15,734 nt of DNA from Larix sibirica (lineage: Eukaryota > Streptophyta > Pinopsida > Pinales > Pinaceae): assembly GCA_004151065.3 (NCBI GenBank), contig NWUY0300002092.1:26709-42442 (forward strand), in the 5' to 3' direction. The translations under genes and the position numbers were made by a program. Under the pieces are notes generated by a model. That model searched no databases and was not told where the DNA came from. It worked only from the letters and a program-made list of their open reading frames with translations. Below are positions 1 through 9,100 of this stretch, piece by piece. Position 1 is the stretch's first letter. Every line of letters starts with the position of its first letter.

Positions 1-460
1 CCTAACTATTAGGAAAATCATGCAGCTTTGCACTAGCCCATGGGACTGACTATTAAGTAAAATTTCACTGATAGCTTGGTTTAATATGCTTTAAAAAATG
101 GGACTTGCTGTTTGGTAAATTTCACTGATAGATTAGTTTAGTATGCTTTAAAAAGCTGTATTTTTTCTTACTCTTCTATTTTTTATTTTTGCTTCCCATC
201 CCCTACTTTCTGGAGTTTAAATGTGGGTAATTAGTACGTCTCTCAGGTAATTTTTTCAAAAGCTTTGGCCTTTAGCCCATAGCTGAAACTCCATGAACGT
301 TACTAACTTTTTAGTAAAATCATGCAGCTAAGCACTAGCCCATGGGATGACTATTAGGTAAAATTTCACTGATATCTTGGTTTAGTGTGCTTTAGAAGAT
401 GTATTTTTTCTTGACTGTTTTCTGCATCCCATCTTCTGGAGTTTATGTTTGGGGAAAGAG
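1..460. repeat. diverged repeat family, two to three copies
   Basis: The word aatttcactgata occurs at 61-73, 118-130 and 362-374. A longer shared block (catgcagc, then cactagcccatggga) precedes the first and third copies, at about 20-46 and 321-347. The second and third copies also share the downstream words ttttttctt, cttccc/catccc and ctggagttta. The copies are diverged, so the duplication is old. No coding sense was found on either strand. The block lies upstream of the first recognised kinase exon, so it is either intronic or 5' flank of that gene. Confidence 0.7.
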
Positions 461-590
461 TGGTGACGCGGTCCATGCGTTTGTGAAGGATAAAAGTGCA
501 GCTTATTAAGGGTATTTGGTTTGATACAATCAAAATAAAGGAATTGAGTAGCATTTTTAGAAGGGCACATAGTATCTGTTACCTTCGAGG

Positions 591-630
591 ACTGGAAGAT
601 GATAATCAGGATTGGAAGATGATAATCAGC
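591..630. repeat. 20-bp tandem duplication
   Basis: Two adjacent 20-bp units (591-610 and 611-630) share the core tggaagatgataatcag and differ at two positions. Non-coding; no function is suggested. Confidence 0.85.
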
Positions 631-639
631 ATTATACAT

Positions 640-863
640 AATTGTTTCTAGTGAATTCTCTTTGAGTTGGACTTTTTAAATTATTTGATCAAAGTATTCC
701 CTGCTTCGATCAACGGTTTTCTACTTTATTTAAAGAGCTACAGCCTACTTTAACCATTTTAAACCAGCTGTATCCTATTAAACTATTTTTATTATTTTTT
801 ATAATCTTTATAATAATTAATTAATTTTTTTTATAGAAAGTTGGAACTTCCAATCGTTCTTTG
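640..863. other. AT-rich non-coding stretch
   Basis: This stretch has very high A+T (for example the run of t/a around 781-835). I see no ORF with recognisable protein similarity and no exon for a signal peptide, DUF26 ectodomain or transmembrane helix, although such exons would be expected somewhere 5' of the kinase exons. It is probably intron or upstream flank. Confidence 0.5.
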
Positions 864-1059
864 TGTAGAAAGGTTTGCCATCAGATGCACAATTGTTGAA
901 CAGGACAATCAGAACTCCATATATTGGATCAAATCTTGAAACCCTTTGGTGTTTATAAACCTGTAGAAAGGTTTGCCATCAGATGCACAATTGTTGAACA
1001 GGACAATCAGAACTCCATTTTTTGGATCAAATCTTGAAACCCTTTGGTGTTTATAAACC
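864..1059. repeat. 98-bp tandem duplication, 96/98 identical
   Basis: Unit 1 is 864-961 and unit 2 is 962-1059. Both start tgtagaaaggtttgcc and end gtttataaacc. By eye they differ only at two bases inside the catatattgg/cattttttgg segment. Near identity beside older, diverged repeats shows a recent local duplication. It ends 96 bp before the first recognised kinase exon, so it lies in the intron or 5' region of that gene. Confidence 0.95.
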
Positions 1060-1155
1060 TATAGCAGTAGTATATATGTTTCTTATGTATGGACTTCTAA
1101 TGGCCAATTTTGATATTGACTTATGTTATTTCTTTATATAAAACAAACATTTCAG

Positions 1156-2733
1156 ATTCAGAAAGGCGTGATGGAGTCTCCGGATCGTTGTTCAATTCCC
1201 AAATGGTGTTTAGATTGGACGTATTGATAGAAGCAACAGGAAAATTTAATGAAAATAACAAGCTTGGAGAGGGAGGCTTTGGCTCTGTATACAAGGTAGG
1301 ATGGGTAGTAGATTATGATTACAAGGTGTTTAGAAAGAAATTTTGGGGTTAACTATAAATTATAATGATGTATTTATTTTGCTTCTTAGGGAATAACTTC
1401 AGATGGGACAGAAATAGCAGTGAAGAAGTTGTCCTTAAGCTCTGGCCAAGGAACACGCGAATTTATGAATGAAGTGAAGCTTGTAGCCAAAATTCAGCAC
1501 CGAAATCTTGTACAGCTACTCGGTTGTTGTGTGGAAGGACCAGAAAGATTACTTGTTTATGAGTACTTGCCCAATAAAAGCCTGGACACCTTCCTCTTCA
1601 GTAAGTATATCATGAGTCTTTTTCTTTTTAAATCTGTTCCTTGTGTTGATGATATAATTTTAATGACTGTCTATGCTTTGTGGAGAAATATTGACATCTG
1701 GATGGATGGATGATTACAGACCCAGAGAGACGCCAAGTTCTTGATTGGCAAAAACGCTATAACATCATAATCGGAATAGCTCGCGGCCTTCTTTATCTCC
1801 ACGAGGATTCGCAACTTCGCATTATTCATCGAGATATCAAAGCAAACAACATTCTGCTTGACGACAAGCTGAACCCCAAGATAGCAGACTTCGGTTTGGC
1901 AAGGCTTTTTCCTCGTGACGAGACTCATGTTCACACAAGAGTTGCAGGGACATAGTAAGCAACTGTTTTAGGTTCCTTGTTTTGGTTACTCTTTGAATAT
2001 TTTGAATGAAGATTGGAGGTTAGGGAAGTCAAATATATTACCATTAGGCATTTCTCATAGGTTTTTTTTGGGTTTGCTCTATTATCAGTGGTTATATGGC
2101 TCCAGAGTATGCAATGTTAGGGCAACTATCTGTAAAAGCAGATGTTTACAGTTTCGGTGTCGTTCTGCTTGAGATTGTGAGCGGAAGGAAAAACACTGAT
2201 GCCTGCTTTCCTCAGGAAATGCAAAGCCTTTTAGAATGGGTGAGCTGGCATATTTTTATGATTCTATGTAGCCCTTGGTTTGTTTTAATTCAGCGTCACA
2301 GCAAATTAACTAAATCTTTATTCGGGGACCAAATGAAATAACGACAATAATCTTATTTTTCCGAATTTATATAAAAATGCAGGGATGGCGATTGTACAAG
2401 CGAGGAAATCTGCTCGATATGATCGATCCGACAATGGTTAATTGTTGCCCGCAGGAGCAAGCATTAAGATGCATCCATGTTGGTCTTCTATGCGTACAGG
2501 CTGATGCAGCAAATCGTCCAGCAATGTCTGAAGTTGTTCTGATGCTGTCCACTAGTTCAATTGCCTTACCGAATCCGACAAAACCTGCTTTTGTAAGTAT
2601 TAGCTTCAGCCAGGATTTATCTCCAAGAGAGAAAGTCATTACCACGTTTTGTGCCCCTCCGCCTACCCAGGCACCAAACTCAACTTTCTCTGTATGCAGT
2701 CCTTCTTCAATTATTAGCTTGGAACCTAGATAG
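1156..2733 (+). CDS. CRK/DUF26-type receptor-like Ser/Thr kinase, 3' exons (kinase domain)
   Basis: Five exons read as one frame: 1156-1295, 1390-1600, 1720-1954, 2089-2239 and 2383-2733 (stop TAG). All four introns are GT-AG and short (94-143 bp). The 211- and 151-bp exons are typical of plant DUF26/S-domain receptor kinases. About 361 residues are encoded. In order: glycine loop [13 protein letters not shown]-anchoring lysine in IAVKK (1423-1425); helix-C glutamate in [17 protein letters not shown] with catalytic Asp at 1833-1835; DFGLARLF; the split [14 protein letters not shown] activation segment; [21 protein letters not shown]; and a Ser/Pro-rich tail ending SLEPR. It is an RD kinase with no missing residue, so probably active. 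Family members are plasma-membrane kinases signalling in immunity and stress. The first exon begins inside a codon, so at least one upstream exon (signal peptide, ectodomain, membrane span) is missing from view; a cytoplasmic kinase is the alternative. Which member it is cannot be told. Confidence 0.9.
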
Positions 2734-3485
2734 ATTAATGTTCGGTCCGATTTCTTATTGCTCGAGTCTCCATGTAGTATTGCTGTTGAGAATTCAGCGG
2801 AATAACTTGCGTTTGAATTTTTGGGAGGTTGCCACCCACCAGTAATTATTCCAAGTATCTTCAGGGAACGCTGTGGTTTGATTGCAAGCCAGATCTGCCT
2901 GTGGTTTTATTGCAAGCCAGCTGTGATATAGATCTATCTTTGGAAAAGGGGTACATAGGTAATAACAACCAAGTGGCTGCTGGAAAATTATTTATAATGG
3001 CACAGGAATTTAGGAGGTCGATCCGCAGACAAAGAAAAACACAACTCATGATTTAAAGGTAACAATCACATCTGCAGCATTGGATGTATTCTTGTGTTCA
3101 AATAGCATTATAGCTGATCGAGGTTCATGAATTACAGTTAATATTTGTAAAATAAGTTTTGATTATTTATAATTTGCAGTGTTTGTACAGTAATATTAGA
3201 TTATTCAGTACTTGTACAAGGTGGCTGTTCAAGAATTATAATTAAAAATATTAAATTATAGATACCGAGGAACTTTGCAGCAACCTTTGAAGTTGATTCA
3301 ACTTTTTCAAAAGAAGTGGGACCAAGCCGCACCTTTCTATAATGGCCTACTATCATCATCATCTTGTTCTTCGAATGTGCACATGCTTATAATTTTAAAC
3401 GTTGGCTTGAGGGCATTTCTACACGTGAACCATATTCTTTATGTTATCAAAAGTATTGAAGCAGAAGAAAATTCAGAGGCCCGAA
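2734..3485 (+). other. 3' UTR and downstream flank of the kinase gene
   Basis: No protein-coding content is recognised. Short open stretches at 2829-3056 and 3275-3502 have no family resemblance and unconvincing composition. The early part is probably 3' UTR. I could not pick a poly(A) site with confidence, since no canonical AATAAA stands out near the stop codon. A TCATCATCATC run lies near 3352-3362. Confidence 0.4.
2871..2920. repeat. 28-bp-period short tandem repeat
   Basis: The 22-bp word ctgtggtttgattgcaagcc(ag) at 2871-2892 recurs at 2899-2920 with one mismatch (g/t). It lies in the presumed 3' UTR of the kinase gene. Confidence 0.8.
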
Positions 3486-3613
3486 TTTCAACCAAATATT
3501 AATTTATATGCTTTTGAAAAAAGAGAATCCTACCGATCTGGAATGCCAGTTTCAACCAAATATTAATTTATATGCTTTTTCAAAGAGAGAATCGTACCGA
3601 TCTGGAGTGCCAG
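3486..3613. repeat. 64-bp tandem duplication
   Basis: Units 3486-3549 and 3550-3613 start tttcaaccaaatattaattt and end in aatgccag/agtgccag. They differ at about five positions. Non-coding; it sits just outside the proposed left edge of the gypsy element. Confidence 0.85.
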
Positions 3614-3636
3614 AGACCATAAGGAGATGAATGATC

Positions 3637-3705
3637 GTTAATGTCGCGTCGCCTGTGATATGGGCGGCGAGGGCGCCCAACTTGGAAGCGCGCCCCGCCT
3701 AGATA
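3637..3705. other. GC- and CpG-rich patch with hairpin potential
   Basis: A roughly 70-bp patch holds about nine CpG dinucleotides (gtcgcgtcgcc, gggcggcgagggcgccc, gaagcgcgccccgcc), while the surrounding kilobase is AT-rich and almost CpG-free. The arms gggcgc and gcgccc can pair around cccaacttggaa. It overlaps the proposed start of the 5' LTR (tgtgata at 3654). Function unknown. Confidence 0.6.
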
Positions 3706-3828
3706 CCAACAAGCTGCATTGGAAAAAATAAAACATTGGAGAATGCCATATAATAAAGCCACTTTATAATGCAGTTTGTAAATATTATTGTTTAGTATTT
3801 CATGAAACGTGGTCACATTCGAATTTTT

Positions 3829-4049
3829 TATAATAAAAATTCAAATGTACATTGGTACTACACAATTATGCCTTTTTAAGTAAATTGTGTTATTGATAAC
3901 TACCATTTTGATTTTTTTTATTCCTTGCATGAAGAGTGATATAATAAAAATTCAAATATACATTGGTAGTACACAATTATGCCATTTTAAGCAAATTGTG
4001 TTATTGATAACTATCATTTTGATTTTTTTATTCATTGCATGAAGAGTGT
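3829..4049. repeat. 111/110-bp tandem repeat
   Basis: Unit 1 (3829-3939) and unit 2 (3940-4049) begin tataataaaaattcaaat and end gcatgaagagtg, with about eight differences including one T deletion. A third, weaker unit appears once the LINE is removed: tatgccatttga (4099-4106 joined to 10476 onward) followed by ttttttttattccttacat resembles tatgccatttta...ttttttattcattgcat. The words catatcatttgg and tatagagtttggttta occur both at 4061-4094 and 10535-10570, about 105 bp apart without the LINE. Confidence 0.85.
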
Positions 4050-4094
4050 GCTCTCTTGCCCATATCATTTGGACTTTAGTATAGAGTTTGGTTT

Positions 4095-4106
4095 ATACTA
4101 TGCCAT
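4095..4106 (+). repeat. LINE target-site duplication, left copy
   Basis: The 12-bp word atactatgccat at 4095-4106 is repeated exactly at 10464-10475, directly after the LINE poly(A). The first A could belong to the tail, so the duplication is 11 or 12 bp. The inferred bottom-strand nick (AGTAT/AAACC) only partly resembles the TTTT/AA preference of L1 endonucleases. Confidence 0.92.
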
Positions 4107-4463
4107 GGAATAATCAATCGACACTAACTTGATATTGATGGAATCGTGGTTGCTGGTAGGGGTTGGTGGGCTGCTAGCCTCAGCGTTGCGTCCGCGATCT
4201 CTCATGGCGGGGCTGGCCACATCGTTGATCTCTTTGTCTTTTCCTTCCCTGTCTTTGTTTTCATCCTTTTTTTCCAGTTTTTGACGGTTGTGTACAAACC
4301 CTAGTCCTGGAGTCTAGCTTGCCTCCCTGGAGGTAAGCCTAGTACCAACCAGGCTAAAAGAAATGGGAACGTTTGCCGAAAATCCAGGGTTTACACACGG
4401 TTATGTTTTTGTATTTCCCGTCTCTGTCATGGGCATGATTTTTTTTGCTGTGCCGGGGTCTTC
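4107..4463 (+). promoter_or_regulatory. LINE 5' UTR, presumed internal promoter
   Basis: This leader lies between the target-site duplication and the first plausible ORF1 ATG. It is richer in G+C and CpG than its flanks. It contains a pyrimidine-rich tract of about 55 bases (4222-4281, ending tttttttccag), a telo-box AAACCCTA (4296-4303), a strong hairpin (4314-4342) and a short upstream ORF (4138-4284, 48 codons, hydrophobic). LINEs are transcribed from internal promoters, so promoter activity is expected here. No TATA box or start site could be assigned. Confidence 0.5.
4314..4342 (+). other. Hairpin in LINE 5' UTR
   Basis: The arms ctagcttgcctcc (4314-4326) and ggaggtaagcctag (4329-4342) pair over 13 bp with one G-U pair and one bulged C. 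They are separated by only two bases, so the top pair or two must open. In the transcript it lies about 120 nt before the first candidate ORF1 start. Confidence 0.7.
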
Positions 4464-6146
4464 ATGTGTTGTTCCTTGGTAGTTGTCATGATGTCTGCTT
4501 TGGCGGGTTCTGTCGATACTTCTGATGTGGATACTGTACCGTCGGTCCGGGGGTCGGTCTGGGGGTCGATCTGGGGGTCGGAGCGGGATAATTTGCGGGA
4601 TGGGTCTCGTCTTTTCTCTTTCATGCCAAACCCCTCTGTCATGGTGGATTTTGAGGCTTGGTCGGTTACGCCAAAGTCACGGGTTTCTCGGGGTTCAGAG
4701 GGGGTTGTTCCCGGGAATGCCATTTCTACGACAAACCCTACTTGCCGGAACATGTCAAGATTTGTAAGGAATATTCCGCACCTAGTCAGTCGAAAGTTTG
4801 GTTCGAAAAGGTAAAAAAGGGTAGGCCTTTGTGTGTACTTGGTAAGGATGTAACGTTCAACATGGTTTCTGCCCTTAGCAAACGAGCTCTCGTCGGGAAG
4901 TTTCAATACCTTAAGCTATCGAGAGTTGAGATTGTTTCGTGGGTTCGCAGCAAATGGAAGTGCCATATCGTGAACATTCCTCGGATCCCGATGCTTGCTA
5001 ATGGGTGGATATTATTTCTTTTCCTATTGGAAGATGATCGTTTGGCGGTTGAACAATGATACTGGGTGCTGGGGAAGGGATCCCTGGTGTTGTCTCGGTG
5101 GTACCCTTCTTTCAACCCAAGGAAGGCAGTACTCAAACATCGGCACTTGTGGGTCTTGTTACCCGACTTCCCTTTGCAATGTTGGAATTTCAAGGGTTTT
5201 TTGGAGGTTGCTAATACCATTGGTAGGCTTATCCTTATTGAGGATGAAACCCTCTTTGGGTCTGACAGGAACACTCCGCGGATGTTGGTTTACCTCAACT
5301 GTGAGGAGGGTTTACCTGAGGACATGTAAATTGTTTGGGACGACGATTCTTTTGTTCAGACGCTGGACTATTGGAGAGTCCCATTCCGATGTTTTCACTG
5401 TAAAGAAACTGGTCATTCTAAGGAGAAGTGCTCTCTGAATCATCACTCTTCTATTTCTAGGCTGGACCCTCTTTCTTTGGTGGAGGTCGAGGGTTGGGAC
5501 GACTTCATTTGCTGCCTTATTCCTCTGGACACTTCTTCTGCTCAGGAATGCTTAGGTATGTTTAACAAAATTCTACCTACTTTATCCAAATTCATTTCGG
5601 TTTAGGATATACTTAGCACTCTTTCCTTGTCAAATGCACCGTTTGTTTCCCTGCCCCTGACTATTGGGTCCTTACCGGTTCCTTGCTCTCCTAGAGCTTC
5701 TCCTTCCCCTAATATTAGAGTGAATAGTCCTACGCTTGACGAGAGTCCTCATGTGGCTCACCCCCCGGTCGTGCCCCCTTTGGGCATCAACCTCTCCCCG
5801 TCATCCATCCCGGACCTTGATAGTGAGCCCTTGTGTGATTCAGTGTCGTCTAACCTAGCTCTGAGCTCAAAGAAAACCTCTTCCGATATACTTAGCTAGG
5901 GTTTCTGGAGATGTTGATATCCTACCTATCTCCTCTATCATGAAAGAAAATGTCACTATACGGAATCCTCGTAGGAATTTGAAAGGCAAGGTTTGGAAGG
6001 AGGTTTCTCCACCTGTGTTTTTGAATCTTGTTGTGAAGTCCCCGTTTGACAAGGGATTGGATAGATCCCCCCCTCTTGCTGTATCCATTTCTGCTCATTA
6101 TTTAGCCCTTAGAGACAGTGCGGGCTTAAATTTAGTGTCTCAATGA
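4464..6146 (+). pseudogene. LINE ORF1 (RNA-binding, gag-like protein), broken
   Basis: ORF1 proteins coat LINE RNA. From about 4658 the main frame reads a DUF4283-like region (ALVGKFQYLKLSR, then NGWILFLFLLEDDR and KGSLVLSRWYPSFNPR). It is followed by a CX2CX4HX4C zinc knuckle at 5390-5431 (CFHCKETGHSKEKC) and a Pro/Ser-rich region. In-frame stops lie at 5057-5059 (TGA), 5327-5329 (TAA) and 5603-5605 (TAG). A frame change at about 5880-5897 leads into the last segment (RNLKGKVWKEVSPP and onward), which ends at TGA 6144-6146. The N-terminus is uncertain: an overlapping frame open from ATG 4464 to 4814 may hold the true start, with a further shift before 4800. The zinc knuckle residues are intact. 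Confidence 0.85.
4548..4583 (+). repeat. 12-bp minisatellite, three copies
   Basis: Three 12-bp units (4548-4559, 4560-4571, 4572-4583) share the core gggggtcg near the N-terminus of ORF1. In the frame open from 4464 they give a repeated Gly-Ser-x-Trp motif. This is likely replication slippage in a G-rich segment. Confidence 0.85.
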
Positions 6147-9100
6147 TCATTTCCTCTTTGAACGTTCAAGGGCTATGCAGCGGCCCTAAGCGAGCTGACT
6201 TAAAGTTTTTTATTGAACGTTACAAACCATCCATTTTACTGATACAAGAAACCATGGTGTCTGCTACTAATGCTGTTACGTTTTTCCTTCGTATTATGCC
6301 AGGGTGGCGAGCTTGTTCAATGGATGCTTCAGGGTTTTCGAGGGGTACCCTCACTGCATGGAACCTTGGGGTTGCTGACATGCGGGCTTTCCATACTTGC
6401 GCAAGTATTGAGATTGAAGGAAAATTACAAGGTTTTGACAGGTGTATCCGTGTTATCAATGTGTATGCTCCGTATAATAACAGACGGCCTTACTGGGAGC
6501 AAGTTTTTTCAAATGGTTTATTGCATGCCCCTGATCTTATTATCGCTGGGGATTTCAAATTTACTCTCTCGGCTTCAGAGGTTTGGGGTGCTGGTCGATC
6601 CTTGGACCCTTTGGCGGAGTTCTTTCAACATCTTTTTGGTGAGGCCAATTTGGTGGATGTGGTTCCTCACACGCTCATACCTACTTGGTCTAATGGTAGA
6701 ACAGGCAAGGCTGGCATTGCAAAAAGGCTCGATCGATTTTTCATGGCTGAAACTCTTTGCTGTTCTTTTGGAAGGTACCACTTGTGGTCCTACTCGATGG
6801 GCCATTCTGATCATAAATTTGTCTCTTTGCAGATTGATTTTGAGCAGTGTCATTAGAGGTATCCTTTTAAGTTTAATCCTATATGGCTCAAAGATAACAC
6901 TTTTTGTGAGCTTTTCCGGGATTTTTGGCATTCGAGCTCATCTGATGTACATGGATCCCCCTTGTTTTGTCTAACTTATCGTCTCTCACTCCTTCGAAAG
7001 GAGGGTCCTTAGATGGGAAAAATATACAAAATTTCCAGTGTTAAAAGACTTCTGGACATCGACAGTGAAATCCAATCACTCTCTTCCTCGGATGATGGAG
7101 GGATGTTCTCTGTAGATAGTTTGGATAGATTAAAGAAATTGGAAGGGGATAAAAAACACATGTTGGGGATTCAGGAAGAAACCTGGCGCTAAAAGAGCCG
7201 GGCCATTTGGTTAAAGGTTGGGGACAACAACACTAAATTTTTTCACAGGTTCGCTAATCAAAGACTCTCAAACTCTATTTGGTAGATTGAGGGGGAACAG
7301 GTCAAGCGATTTATGACTCTGTTCATCTGAAAGAGGCCGTTGTCAAACACTTCAAAGGGATTTATCACTCCAACAATGCCTCTAATTTGGAAGACCAGTT
7401 GCAGGTTATCAAACTTTTTCCTCGTATGTTTGATGAGGAGGCTTGCTCGGTGATCGAAAGGTCGGTTACGATTGATGAGGTATTAAAGACCCTTAAGTTG
7501 TTTGCAAAGGATAAGTCGTCGAGGCTCGATGGATGGACGGTCGATTTTTTTTCTACATTTTTTCCCTTTGCTTAGTGATGACATTGCTCAGTCTATTGAA
7601 GAATCTCGATTGAAGGCTCACATCCCTGTTCATTTAAATTCTACCTACATTACCCTTGTCTCGAAATTGGATAAGTCGACGGCCTTTGGGGACTTTAGGC
7701 CTATTTCCTTGTGCAACTTACTTTATAAGGTAATCTTTAAAATTATCTTTGATCGTCTTAAGCCTTATCTGGAGAGGTTTATATCGGCTGAGCAATTTGT
7801 GTTTATTCATAATAGACAGTTGTTGGATGCGGTGGGTCTTGCTCAGGAGTCTCTACATTCGATCAAGACAAAGAAGGTTGATGCTTTCATACTAAAATTG
7901 GACATTGTCAAAGCATATGACAAACTCAACTGGACTTGTTTATGATTCATCCTCCTTCAGTTGGGCTTGAAGTTGGAGCTTATGGACTGAATAATGTCCT
8001 GTGTAACTTCTGCAAATTATTCGATGTTGGTGAATGGTACACCGTCTTATCATTTCTCTAGATTGAGGGGCATACGGCAGGGTTTCCCGCTATCACCTTA
8101 CTTGTTTATTTTGGCTATTGAAGGTTTAAGCCTCCTCATAAATGATGCTCAGTGCAAGGGTCACATTGCTAGTATCAAGGTGGCGAAGGCCTTTTTCATC
8201 TCTCACCTCTTGTTCGTGGATGATGTGCTTTTATTTGGCAAGGGTACTTTGAATGAATGGAAATACTATAAAATTATCACCAATTGCTTCTGTAATGCAG
8301 CTGGGATGGACATCAGTCTTGTTAAATCCTCTTTTCTTTACCAGTGTCAGGATGTGCATCTTAGGGAACAGATTGGATATATGTTTCCTTATCATTTTTG
8401 GGAGATTGATTCTAGTTTCAGGTACCTTGGGTATTTTCTCAAACTTGGTGGCTATAAGTCGTCGGACTGGAGGTGGCTCATAAAAAAAGTACAATACAGA
8501 ATCAATGGTTGGTCTTTTAAATACCTTTCATTGGGCGGTAGACTTACCTTGCTTTGCTCGGTCCTTGAAAGCATACATGTATTTTGGTTTTCTCTCTTCA
8601 TTGTCCCGGTGACTGTCATTAATTCTCTTCGTAGTCTTTTCTCAAATTTCCTTTGGTCGAGGGCTGGCAGCACTTCAAAGTTTCATTTGTCATCTTGGGA
8701 ATCAATCTTGAAGCCCAAGGGTTTAAATGGTTGGGGCATCACAGACCTTAGATCTTTCAATTTATCTCTATGTGCAAATTATTTGTGGAGGAGTTTGTTT
8801 GATGAAGGCCTTTGGGGGAAGGTCATTCAGGCAAAGTATCTTGGAAGATTACCACTTCCTCTTTGGCTCCAGATTGGTAAGATGAGTCCTTCTGGTTCAT
8901 TTCTATGGAGGAGTTTGATGGAATCCTTTCCTATTGTCAACCTTGGTATAGGTTGGGAGGTTGGCAGGGGCACCCATATTTTTGTGGGTATTGATCCAAT
9001 TGTCAGGCTTGGGGCCGAGTTCAGACTTCCTGTTGTTGTTATCCATGCCTTGCATAGTCGAAATGTCTATGTTTTGAAACAAGCCACATGCATCAAGGAG

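Larger units (their letters stand above)
3654..4106 (+). repeat. Candidate 5' LTR of the gypsy element, left part
   Basis: Inferred. Reading from tgtgata at 3654, short words recur in the same order downstream of the gypsy pol region: tgtgata (14900), gcccaac (3674 against 14924), a taccaacaa-like word, aacatt, and then attgcatg...cttg...atatcat (about 4034-4068 against 15058-15094). The right part would continue at 10476-10580, beyond the LINE, giving an LTR of about 556 bp. Against it: identity is low, A+T is extreme, and the left edge is CpG-rich whereas the rest of the gypsy element is CpG-poor. Confidence 0.35.

Noticed and set aside
382-639. 85-codon open frame on the - strand
   Set aside because: It runs through the 20-bp tandem repeat and low-complexity DNA, with no family resemblance.
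2829-3056. 75-codon + strand frame after the kinase stop
   Set aside because: It contains the 28-bp tandem repeat, has no recognised domain and fits 3' UTR better than a gene.
3275-3502. 75-codon + strand frame
   Set aside because: Composition and content look random; no start context or homology.
3829-4049. Possible CRISPR-like direct repeats
   Set aside because: The units are long (111 bp), directly adjacent, without unique spacers, and in plant DNA.
4427-4906. 159-codon open frame on the - strand
   Set aside because: It lies antisense to LINE ORF1 across the G-rich minisatellite, has no recognisable domain, and the + strand frames are explained by ORF1.
6270-6974. 234-codon + strand frame overlapping the endonuclease
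   Set aside because: It is an alternative frame of the same DNA. The endonuclease frame (6143-6856) carries all the family motifs; this one carries none.
7982-7999. Possible intron or separate gene start at the ATG near 7994
   Set aside because: The frame is the same before and after the TGA stops at 7943 and 7988, and RT homology continues across, so these are nonsense mutations in one ORF2.
8231-8494. 87-codon - strand frame within the RT region
   Set aside because: Shadow of the RT-coding strand.
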